From NCBI RefSeq assembly GCF_003610405.1, contig NZ_RAQC01000001.1, positions 1,240,001 through 1,304,000 on the forward strand: a stretch of DNA of 64,000 nt, read 5' to 3'. Position 1 is the first letter of the stretch. Every line of letters begins with the position of its first letter. Positions 1-8,341 of this stretch are shown piece by piece. Origin of the DNA: Microbacterium sp. AG238. GTDB lineage: Bacteria > Actinomycetota > Actinomycetes > Actinomycetales > Microbacteriaceae. The notes under the pieces are model-generated. The model saw only the letters and a program-made list of their open reading frames with translations. It did not search any database and had not been told where the DNA came from. The position numbers were made by a program, and so were the translations under genes.

Positions 1-972
<972 letters not shown>

Positions 973-974
<2 letters not shown>

Positions 975-1007
975 CCCGCGACCCGCGACCCGCGACCCGC
1001 GACCCGC
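973..1007 (+). repeat. five-copy tandem heptamer GACCCGC overlapping the upp stop
   Basis: GACCCGC is repeated perfectly five times, at 973, 980, 987, 994 and 1001. The upp stop TGA (972-974) runs into the first copy. The rest of the gap to 1091 has short GC-rich inverted segments but no clear gene or terminator. Confidence 0.85.
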
Positions 1008-1091
1008 GCATCGAGCGCACCTGCGCCGATGGAGCGCAGTTCGAACCGCGCCCGTCGCTGACAACTGCGCCCCATATGCGGAGCGCGCGCC

Positions 1092-4000
1092 TCAGACCGC
1101 CCCGACGAGACGGGCGAAGGCGCTCATCCGTGCAACGCCCTCGGGGGTGCGGGGCAGGTCGTCGAGGATGCCGGTGCCGTAGACGACGTATGCGGTGTGC
1201 TGCGCGCGCGAAACGGCCACGTTGAGGCGGTTCTGCAGCAGCAGGAACTCCAGCCCCCGAGGCGCGTCTCGACCTGAGGATGCCGCGAGCGACACGATCG
1301 CGACCGCCGCCTCCTGGCCCTGGAACCGATCGACCGTGCCCACCGGCACGTCGTCGAAGCCCGCCGCGGCGAGCGCTTCTTCTACGAGCACCTGCTGCGC
1401 GTTGTACGGCGTGACCACGATGATGTCGCGCTGCGCGAGCGGACGAGGCTCGAGCGCCGGGTCGGGCAGCCACGCACGGTCGAGGAGATCCGAGATCAGC
1501 CCCACGACGACCTCGGCCTCTTCGGGCGAGGCCGTGGCATTGCGCCGGTGGGCGACGGGCACGGGCATGACCCCCGGCGCGACGCCCGCGAGCACCCGGC
1601 CGGCCGTGGATGCGTGCGCGGCGAGTCGACCGTCGTAGGCGAGCACGGAAACCGGTTCGGCGACCTCGGGCCGCATGCGACGGGTCTCGGCCAGGAAATA
1701 GCCGCGATCGCTCGGGATGACGTGGGCGCCGTCCATGATCCAGCCGAGGGCCGAGGTGTCGACCGGCTCGGGATGCGTGCCCTGGCTGACCTGCGGCAGC
1801 TGTTGCGGATCGCCCAGCAGCAGAAGCCGGGAGGCCGCGACCGAGACGGCGATCGTCGAGGCGAGGGAGAACTGGCCCGCCTCGTCGATGACGAGGAGAT
1901 CGAGACTGCCGCGCGGGATGCGGCCGGCGTGCGTGAGGTCCCAGGCCGTGCCGCCGACGACGTATCCGTCCGGACGCCCCGCGGTGAAGTCGGCGACGCC
2001 GTTCTTCGGGATGACCGTGAAGGCCTCGTCACCGGTGGGTTCGCCCTTGACCGCCTTCGCGATCTTCTCGCGCGGCACCCCCGCGGCGGCGATGCGATCG
2101 AGCATGTTCTCGACGACGGCGTGCGACTGCGCCACGACGCCGACGCGGAATCCGCGTTCGGCCACGAGACGTGTGACGACATGAGATCCCACATAGGTCT
2201 TACCCGTTCCGGGAGGGCCCTGTACCGCGAGGTAGCTGCGGTCGAGATCGAGGATCGCGCTCGAGATGTCGGCGACCGCATCCCCGCCCCCACTCGGCAG
2301 CGAGCCGGACAGCGTCCGCGGCGGGCGTCGCAGCAGAAGATCGGTCGCGGGATCGGCCGGCAGGTCGGGCGTCGCGGCGATCACCTCGTCTGCCCACGCG
2401 TCGATCGCCGCCTGCTGGCTGCCCGCAGGCGGCGGGGCTGCCGGGGTGAGCGCGATCGGCAGCTCGGACCACATGTACGCGCCCGCGGCGAGCTCCTCGA
2501 CGATCGCGCCGTCATCGAGCACCTCGATGACCCGCACCCGCCGGTCGGCGTGGATGAAGCGGGGCCGCGGTTCCGTCGGGAACGGCGCGGGCGCCTCGTA
2601 GATCGCGAACGGCGACGAATCGACGCTCAATCGTGTGCCCGGTGCGACCTCGCCGCGCAGTTCGAGGACGCGCCGGTCGGTGCGAGCCCCCTCGGGCCGA
2701 TGCCAGTCTTCGAGCACCCGGCTGCGCTCGGACGCCACGGCGACGACGTCGCGGGTGTCCTCCCACATCGAGAGCGGTTCGCGCAGGCGGAGGAAGTGGG
2801 TGGCCCAGAACGACTTCGCCTCACGGGGGTAGTAGTCGATCGCAGCCGCCCCGAGCCGCAGCGCGACGGCTGACGGGGCGTCGGCACCCGCGGGGTCGTC
2901 CGCGGCCGCGGCATCCGCGAGTCGCGACAGCGCGGTTGCGCGCGGCGACGGCTCGTAAGCGCGCTCTTCGGGCTCGACATCCGCGGATGGCCGCAACTGC
3001 GCCTCCCGCGCCCGGTCGACGAGCCAATCGCGCAGCCGCCGTGTCGAGACGCAGTCGTAGCGGTTGTAATCAGCCAGATCCGCGAGGATCGCCGCGGCGG
3101 CGTCGGCATCACCCGCCTCGGCGAGTGCCCGCGCCTCGACGTACCGGACGATCGAATCGTCGCCCTTCTGGACGTCGCTCGTGCGGACTTCGGACCCCAT
3201 GTAGAGCGGCTCGAGCTTCTTGATCGAGTACGAGCGCGACCCCACCCGCAGCGCGCGGCGGACGATCGGATACAGGTCGACGAAGACCCCGTCGCGCAGC
3301 AGCCGGTCGACCTCGGCCTCACCCACGCCGTACCGCGCAGCCATCGCGAGAAGATGCGTCGGCTCGTACGGTGCGTAGTGGTAGATGTGCATCGCCGGGT
3401 GCGCGGCACGCTGCACGGCGACGAACTCGAGGAAGGTCTGGAACGCCGCCCGCTCCTCGTCGAAGGTGTGAGCCCAGAGTGCGGAGTACTGCTCGCGGAG
3501 ATCGACCCAGCCGAACAGGTAGTCGATGCCCCACTGACGAGCCGCCCCCTCGGTGTAGAGCGGGTCGCCCTCGAAGTCGAAGAAGAGATCGCCGAGGTCG
3601 GGCCGCGGAAGCGCGCCGAGCGCCTTCGGGAAGACCACCTCGTAGGTGGGGACGGGGGCCCCGTCTGCCGCCGGCTCGCCCGCGCCGACGCCGCCCGCGG
3701 GGCTCTCGAGCTGCAGCCGAGCCTGGGTGCGGAGGCCCGCGAACGTGTCCCACGACATCCGGGCGGGCGCCTCGCGCGCCGCGGCGAGCTCGTCGATCGT
3801 CGTGACTCCGGCCGCCCGCAGGCGCTCGCGCTGGATCGGTCGCATGCCCGCGACGAGCAGGAGATCGCGCGCGGCGACGACCTCGAGGTCGCAGGTCGCA
3901 CACCGTCCGCAGGCCGCGACCCGCAGATCACCGCGATCGTCGCCCCACGCGATGGGTTCGCCCGCGGCGCCCGCGGCCACGTCACGGTCGGCGATGAGCG

Positions 4001-4595
4001 AGCGCAGACGCTCGCGCCGCAGGACGAACACCGGTGCGATGTCGGCGCGCTCGTGGCGCGACGTCGTGCCGTCGCCCAGCAGCAGCTCGACGTGACCGGC
4101 GACGGCCGCGCCCTCGCGGTCGAGCTGGACGGCATAGGCCTCGAGCTGCATCAGCGCGGTGACGCGCGCGTGGCGTGCGAGCTTCGTGTCTTGCACGACC
4201 CACCGGCCGTCGTCGTCGCGTAAGAGGAAGTCGGCGAACCCGACGAAGTCGGTGTCGGAGAACGCCGCCTGGTAGATCACCCGCGCGTCCGAGGCGAGGG
4301 CGTCACGAGTGAGCGCGACGGCACGCGCCAGGCCCGCGGCATCCGACGAGCGCGTCTCGGGGATCTCGGCGACACGATCTCCGAACTCGGCACGGTACGC
4401 GGCGAGCTGACGTTCCTCGTGGCGATCGCCGAGACGGCCCGCCCGCTCGAGCGTCGGATCGTCGGGCTCGTCGACGGCGGAGACGCGTCCGAGCTTGGCG
4501 TCGATCGCTCGCAGCCAGGCGAACTCGCACTCGGCCGCCGCCTTGAGGTCGCTCGCGCTCCAGACGATCCGGCCTTCGTCCTCGATGTATCGCAT
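1092..4595 (-). CDS. TM0106-type RecB-like nuclease / RNase H-like / superfamily 1 helicase
   Basis: This 1167-residue multidomain protein starts at the ATG at 4595, preceded by GGAAGGGG. The longer reading frame upstream would run into nadE. The domains in order are: a RecB-family PD-(D/E)XK nuclease at about 105-160 (D122 in GFADFLL, D136 and K138 in QDTK), a CxxCxxC cluster at 229-235, a YprB-like RNase H fold (DFEGDPLY, D340 and E342), and a C-terminal DNA2/UPF1-type helicase. The helicase has Walker A GPPGTGKT at 793-800, DEAG at 904-907, GDPQQLP at 928 onward, and the late motifs VDRFQGQE and NVAVSRAQ. It probably acts in DNA repair or in clearing nucleic acids. The exact substrate is unknown. 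It is divergent from nadE. Confidence 0.9.
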   Translation of the reverse strand: MRYIEDEGRIVWSASDLKAAAECEFAWLRAIDAKLGRVSAVDEPDDPTLERAGRLGDRHEERQLAAYRAEFGDRVAEIPETRSSDAAGLARAVALTRDALASDARVIYQAAFSDTDFVGFADFLLRDDDGRWVVQDTKLARHARVTALMQLEAYAVQLDREGAAVAGHVELLLGDGTTSRHERADIAPVFVLRRERLRSLIADRDVAAGAAGEPIAWGDDRGDLRVAACGRCATCDLEVVAARDLLLVAGMRPIQRERLRAAGVTTIDELAAAREAPARMSWDTFAGLRTQARLQLESPAGGVGAGEPAADGAPVPTYEVVFPKALGALPRPDLGDLFFDFEGDPLYTEGAARQWGIDYLFGWVDLREQYSALWAHTFDEERAAFQTFLEFVAVQRAAHPAMHIYHYAPYEPTHLLAMAARYGVGEAEVDRLLRDGVFVDLYPIVRRALRVGSRSYSIKKLEPLYMGSEVRTSDVQKGDDSIVRYVEARALAEAGDADAAAAILADLADYNRYDCVSTRRLRDWLVDRAREAQLRPSADVEPEERAYEPSPRATALSRLADAAAADDPAGADAPSAVALRLGAAAIDYYPREAKSFWATHFLRLREPLSMWEDTRDVVAVASERSRVLEDWHRPEGARTDRRVLELRGEVAPGTRLSVDSSPFAIYEAPAPFPTEPRPRFIHADRRVRVIEVLDDGAIVEELAAGAYMWSELPIALTPAAPPPAGSQQAAIDAWADEVIAATPDLPADPATDLLLRRPPRTLSGSLPSGGGDAVADISSAILDLDRSYLAVQGPPGTGKTYVGSHVVTRLVAERGFRVGVVAQSHAVVENMLDRIAAAGVPREKIAKAVKGEPTGDEAFTVIPKNGVADFTAGRPDGYVVGGTAWDLTHAGRIPRGSLDLLVIDEAGQFSLASTIAVSVAASRLLLLGDPQQLPQVSQGTHPEPVDTSALGWIMDGAHVIPSDRGYFLAETRRMRPEVAEPVSVLAYDGRLAAHASTAGRVLAGVAPGVMPVPVAHRRNATASPEEAEVVVGLISDLLDRAWLPDPALEPRPLAQRDIIVVTPYNAQQVLVEEALAAAGFDDVPVGTVDRFQGQEAAVAIVSLAASSGRDAPRGLEFLLLQNRLNVAVSRAQHTAYVVYGTGILDDLPRTPEGVARMSAFARLVGAV

Positions 4596-4665
4596 GATCC
4601 CCTTCCGTTCAATGACCCTAACCGCGGGGTGCGACACCGCCGACGCCGGTGCCAGACTGAGGAGG

Positions 4666-6735
4666 GTGAACGAGTCGCTCCCCTTCGCCAGCGTGTACGC
4701 CCACGGGTTCGCGCGGGTCGCCGCCTGCACCATCCCGGTCGCCATCGCCGACCCGGCGGCCAACGCCGAGGCCGTCCTCGCCGAGGCGCGCGCCTGCGAC
4801 GCCGACGCCGTCGCTGTCGCAGTGTTCCCCGAGCTGTGCATCACCGGCTACGCGATCGACGACCTCGTGATGCAGGACGCGGTGCTGGACGCCGTCGACG
4901 CGGCCATCGAGCGCATCGTCGACGCATCCGTCGATCTCATGCCGGTGCTCGTGATCGGAGCCCCCCTCCGTCACCGCAGCCGCCTGTACAACTGCGCCGT
5001 TGTCATCCACCGAGGCGAGATCCTCGGCGTCGCCCCCAAGGCCCACCTGCCCACCTACCGCGAGTTCTACGAGCGCCGCTGGTACGCGGCGGGCGAGGAG
5101 TGGGACGGCGAGGGCATCCGCATCGGCTCGCACGAGACCGTGTTCGGGACGAACCTGCTGTTCGACGTCCGCGATGTGCCCGGGCTCGTGCTGCACGCCG
5201 AGGTGTGCGAGGACATGTGGGTGCCGGTTCCGCCGTCGTCGCGCGCCGCGCTGGCAGGTGCCACGGTCCTCGTGAACCTGTCGGGCTCGCCCATCACGAT
5301 CGGACGAGCAGATGATCGCCGCACGCTCGTGCAGTCGCAGTCGCTGCGGTGCCTCGCCGTCTACGCCTACGCGGCGGCAGGTCTCGGCGAGTCGACCAAC
5401 GACGTCTCCTGGGACGGTCAGACCATGATCTACGAGGGCGGCTCGCTCCTCGCCGAGACGGAGCGCTTTCCCGACGGGGCGCGGCGCAGCATCGCCGACG
5501 TCGATCTCGACCGCGTGCGTCAGGACCGTTACCGGCAGGGAACCTTCGACGACAACCGCCGCACGACCTCGACCGACTTCCTCACCGTCGAGACGTTCCT
5601 GCACCCGCCCACCGAAGACATCGGGCTGCGGCGCACGCTCGATCGGTTCCCCTTCGTCCCGGATGACCCGGCACGCCTCGACCAGGACTGTTACGAGGCG
5701 TTCAACATCCAGGTGTCCGGCCTCGAGCAGCGGATGCGGGCGATCGGCGGCCCTCGTCCCGTGATCGGGGTGTCGGGCGGGCTCGACTCGACCCACGCAC
5801 TGCTCGTCGTCGCCCGCGCGATGGACCGTATGGGGCGCCCGCGCAGCGACATCCTCGCGTACACGATGCCCGGGTTCGCCACGAGCGACCACACGAAGTC
5901 GAACGCCGTGGCACTCGCCGAAGCAATCGGCGCGACGATCGAGACCATCGACATCCGCCCCGCCGCGAACGAACTCCTGCGCGGCATCGGGCACCCCTAC
6001 GCCTCCGGCGAGCCCGTGTACGACGTCACCTTCGAGAACGTCCAGGCCGGGGTGCGGACCGACTTCCTGTTCCGACTCGCGAACCGTCTGAACGGCATCG
6101 TCATCGGCACCTCCGATCTCTCGGAGCTCGCCCTCGGCTGGGCCACCTACGGGGTCGGCGACCACATGAGCCACTACGCGGTCAACGTCGGCGTGCCCAA
6201 GACGCTCATGCAGCACCTCATCCGATGGGTCATCGCGCACCGGGAGGGCACGGGCACCGATCTGACCGATGAAGCGGTCGCCGTGCTGCAGTCGGTCCTC
6301 GACACCGAGATCAGCCCCGAGCTCGTGCCCGCGGGCGAAGACGGCAAGGTGCAGTCCACGGAGTCGACGATCGGCCCCTACGCCCTGCACGACTTCGCGC
6401 TGCACCACGTCCTGCGCTACGGCTTCCGCCCGTCGAAGATCGCCTTCCTCGCTCAGCACGCCTGGTCGGATGCCGACGCCGGTGACTGGCCGGTGGGATT
6501 CCCCCGCGACAGCCGCTACGCGTACGACCTGGCCGAGATCGCCCACTGGCTGCAGGTGTTCATCAAGCGGTTCTTCGGCTTCGCGCAGTTCAAGCGCAGC
6601 GCGATCCCCAACGGACCCAAGGTCGCCGCGGCCGGCTCACTGTCGCCGCGCGGCGATTGGCGCGCGCCGTCGGACGGCAATCCCGAAGCGTGGCTCGCGG
6701 AGCTCCGCCGGGCGCTCCCCGATCTCGTGGACTGA
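4666..6735 (+). CDS. nadE: glutamine-dependent NAD+ synthetase
   Basis: This 689-residue protein carries out the last step of NAD synthesis, amidating deamido-NAD with ammonia from glutamine. The N-terminal nitrilase-type glutaminase has the expected Glu-Lys-Cys triad (E56 in FPEL, K125 in APKAHLPTYREFYE, C181 in EVCEDMW). The C-terminal synthetase has the ATP pyrophosphatase loop SGGLDST at 370-376. The GTG at 4666 is chosen because the family N-terminus (xxYxHGFxRVAA) follows it directly. An ATG at 4612 is in frame but would add an atypical extension. A CAGACT hexamer at about 4653 may allow a leaderless start. Its end is only 5 nt from the end of the convergent gene at 6741. Confidence 0.96.
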   Translation: MNESLPFASVYAHGFARVAACTIPVAIADPAANAEAVLAEARACDADAVAVAVFPELCITGYAIDDLVMQDAVLDAVDAAIERIVDASVDLMPVLVIGAPLRHRSRLYNCAVVIHRGEILGVAPKAHLPTYREFYERRWYAAGEEWDGEGIRIGSHETVFGTNLLFDVRDVPGLVLHAEVCEDMWVPVPPSSRAALAGATVLVNLSGSPITIGRADDRRTLVQSQSLRCLAVYAYAAAGLGESTNDVSWDGQTMIYEGGSLLAETERFPDGARRSIADVDLDRVRQDRYRQGTFDDNRRTTSTDFLTVETFLHPPTEDIGLRRTLDRFPFVPDDPARLDQDCYEAFNIQVSGLEQRMRAIGGPRPVIGVSGGLDSTHALLVVARAMDRMGRPRSDILAYTMPGFATSDHTKSNAVALAEAIGATIETIDIRPAANELLRGIGHPYASGEPVYDVTFENVQAGVRTDFLFRLANRLNGIVIGTSDLSELALGWATYGVGDHMSHYAVNVGVPKTLMQHLIRWVIAHREGTGTDLTDEAVAVLQSVLDTEISPELVPAGEDGKVQSTESTIGPYALHDFALHHVLRYGFRPSKIAFLAQHAWSDADAGDWPVGFPRDSRYAYDLAEIAHWLQVFIKRFFGFAQFKRSAIPNGPKVAAAGSLSPRGDWRAPSDGNPEAWLAELRRALPDLVD

Positions 6736-6740
6736 CTCTC

Positions 6741-7322
6741 TCAGGCCGTCGGCAGCGTGCCGTAGGCGAGTGTGATGAGCCACCCGTCGCGCGAGATGTC
6801 GACGAGGGTGTACTTCATATTGCGGTCGGGGATCCAGCCGCGGTGGCGTCCCGGATCGAGCCGCACCTGCTCCGGCGCCACCCGCACACCGCGACCGTCT
6901 GCCTCGAGCACCGCTTGAACGTGCACCCAATGGTCGACGAGGTCGAGCGTGTCGGCCCCGGAGAACAGCCGGGAATGCTTGCGCATGCGGGCGAGGTCGG
7001 CGGGCTCCGGGTGTCCGTCGCGGATGTCGATGCCCACCGGCAGCCCCGGGTCGCTGACCGCGACGACCGTCGCCGCACGATAGCTGGCCGTCGTGATCGC
7101 CAGCGGCACCTCGACGCCGTCGCGTGAGGCGACGAGGCGCGTGTGGTAGCCGAAGCCGCGCGGCGCCTCGCGCTCGATGCGGACATCCTTCTCGTCGCAG
7201 CCGAGGGCCTGCGCGACGAGTTCGCGCGCGATCATCCGCCGACGGTGGTGCACCGTGATCGCCGGGTCCCAGCCGAGCCGGGCCGTGATCCCCGTGGGGG
7301 TGTCGAGAAGTACCGTCTGCAT
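6741..7322 (-). CDS. 4'-phosphopantetheinyl-transferase-like protein lacking catalytic residues
   Basis: This 193-residue protein follows the Sfp-type phosphopantetheinyl transferase plan. It has a PLAITTASYRAATVVAVS strand region at 73-90 (the SHS-type segment), VGIDIRD at 96-102, and a Trp-led helix HWVHVQAVLEADGRG at 131-145. In active enzymes the first motif reads GxDxE and the second W(S/T)xKEAxxKxxG. Here D99 is kept, but the next acidic position is R101 and the KE pair is VQ (135-136). It is therefore probably not a normal CoA-dependent transferase, and may be a non-catalytic relative. A GGGAG ribosome site precedes the ATG. It converges on nadE. Confidence 0.55.
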   Translation of the reverse strand: MQTVLLDTPTGITARLGWDPAITVHHRRRMIARELVAQALGCDEKDVRIEREAPRGFGYHTRLVASRDGVEVPLAITTASYRAATVVAVSDPGLPVGIDIRDGHPEPADLARMRKHSRLFSGADTLDLVDHWVHVQAVLEADGRGVRVAPEQVRLDPGRHRGWIPDRNMKYTLVDISRDGWLITLAYGTLPTA

Positions 7323-7452
7323 GCCGTCGCTCCCGCCTGTGGATGGTCTGACCTCAGCTCGAGTCTAGCGATCGCCTCTGGCGGCACCAGGGTGCGTCCC
7401 CGGGTCAATCCCCGTGCCGCACCGCCGCGACTCCCGTTGAGGCGACCTCGCC

Positions 7453-7464
7453 TAGGCTGGCGGG
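7453..7464 (+). promoter_or_regulatory. -10 element for the 7465 mini-gene
   Basis: TAGGCT at 7453-7458 stands 6 nt before the ATG, with no Shine-Dalgarno between. It should drive both the 43-residue ORF and the nucleosidase behind it. Confidence 0.6.
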
Positions 7465-7596
7465 ATGAGCCTCGACAACGGCGACGACAAACGGCCGTCC
7501 TCCGCCCGCATCGCGATCTGGGTGGTGGTGGGCGGCATCGGTGCCTACCTGCTGATCTCCGGCATCCTCGGCATCATCGCTCGAGGCGGTGCCTGA
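7465..7596 (+). CDS. 43-residue single-span membrane protein
   Basis: A short ORF runs from the ATG at 7465 to TGA at 7594-7596. It has a charged N-terminus (MSLDNGDDKRPSSAR), one hydrophobic helix of about 20 residues rich in Ile, Val and Gly, and a short basic tail. It begins at a leaderless promoter, and the next gene starts 2 nt after its stop, so the two are almost certainly co-translated. The function is unknown. It may anchor or regulate its partner. Confidence 0.7.
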   Translation: MSLDNGDDKRPSSARIAIWVVVGGIGAYLLISGILGIIARGGA

Positions 7597-7598
7597 GC

Positions 7599-8159
7599 GT
7601 GCGGCGGCTTCTGGTGGTCGCGCACCGCGACGAGCTGGTGGGCTTCCCCGCCGACATTCCGGGGTTCGACATCCTGCTCACCGGCCCGGGCAAACTGCTC
7701 GCCGCGCATGAGCTCACCCGTGCGCTCGATCGCACCGCGTACGACGAGATCGTCGTCGTGGGAACCGCGGGAGCCGTGGCGGGCGCGGTCGGACCGGGCA
7801 TCTACGAGGTCGGCGACGCCGTCCAGCACGATGTGTTCGATCTCGCCGGGGTACGCGGCCGTCACCTCTCGATGCCCGACCGCGTCGAGGCGGGCGGCGA
7901 AGGCGTGCGCATCGCGACGGGAGACGTCTTCGTCGACGACGCCGAGGCGGTCGCGCTCATCCAGTCGCTCGGCGCTCAGCTGGTCGACATGGAGACCTAC
8001 GTCTACATCTGGGTCGCCCAGCGCTTCGACATCCCCATCCGGGTGCTCAAGGCGGTGTCGGACGATGCCCAGGACGGCGCGACCACCGGTTGGGACGAGG
8101 CCGTAGCCGCGTGCAGCCGGGCCCTCTACGAACGCATCCGCGCCGACTACGGAGTCTGA
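7599..8159 (+). CDS. nucleoside phosphorylase-fold protein (MTA/SAH nucleosidase-like)
   Basis: A 186-residue protein starts at the GTG at 7599. The N-terminus RRLLVVAHRDEL, the GTAGAV glycine motif, the DMETYVYIWVAQ segment and KAVSDDA near the C-terminus are typical of purine nucleoside phosphorylase / methylthioadenosine-SAH nucleosidase folds. The SDDA aspartate is the usual general acid. It is shorter than classical Pfs (about 230), so the substrate is uncertain. An enzyme of this kind would feed LuxS, which is also in this window. Its 3' end overlaps the convergent gene at 8147 by 13 nt. Confidence 0.75.
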   Translation: MRRLLVVAHRDELVGFPADIPGFDILLTGPGKLLAAHELTRALDRTAYDEIVVVGTAGAVAGAVGPGIYEVGDAVQHDVFDLAGVRGRHLSMPDRVEAGGEGVRIATGDVFVDDAEAVALIQSLGAQLVDMETYVYIWVAQRFDIPIRVLKAVSDDAQDGATTGWDEAVAACSRALYERIRADYGV

Positions 8160-8329
8160 TCGCCGCTGCGGGCGAAAAGCCGGCGCAGCAGCAGGAAGAC
8201 GACGAGCGCGACGACAGCGACGAGCCCGAGCTTGACCGCGAAGACGGCCAGGCGCAGCACGACGTCGACGATCACCCACGCGACGAAGATCGCGGCGATC
8301 ACTCCGACGACGGTCCAGAAAGTCCTCAC
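8147..8329 (-). CDS. 60-residue small membrane protein
   Basis: The GTG start at 8329 gives MRTFWTVVGVIAA and so on. Two hydrophobic stretches together cover about residues 5-50, followed by a basic RRLFARSGD tail. No family is recognised. It follows sbcC on the same strand with a 9-nt gap. Its likely -10 box TAGGCT (8336-8341) begins with the sbcC stop codon TAG, so it can be expressed on its own. Its last 13 nt overlap the end of the nucleosidase gene on the other strand. Confidence 0.65.
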   Translation of the reverse strand: MRTFWTVVGVIAAIFVAWVIVDVVLRLAVFAVKLGLVAVVALVVFLLLRRLFARSGDQTP

Positions 8330-8335
8330 CCGCTC

Positions 8336-8341
8336 AGCCTA
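8336..8341 (-). promoter_or_regulatory. -10 element overlapping the sbcC stop codon
   Basis: On the minus strand TAGGCT starts with the TAG stop of sbcC and lies 6 nt before the GTG of the 60-residue membrane protein. Confidence 0.55.

Noticed and set aside
4596-4844. 83-residue extension of the nuclease/helicase
   Set aside because: It lies across the start of nadE. The ATG at 4595 has a good ribosome site and begins the conserved region.
4618-6546. 642-codon frame opposite nadE
   Set aside because: It is fully antisense to a gene with all its catalytic motifs present.
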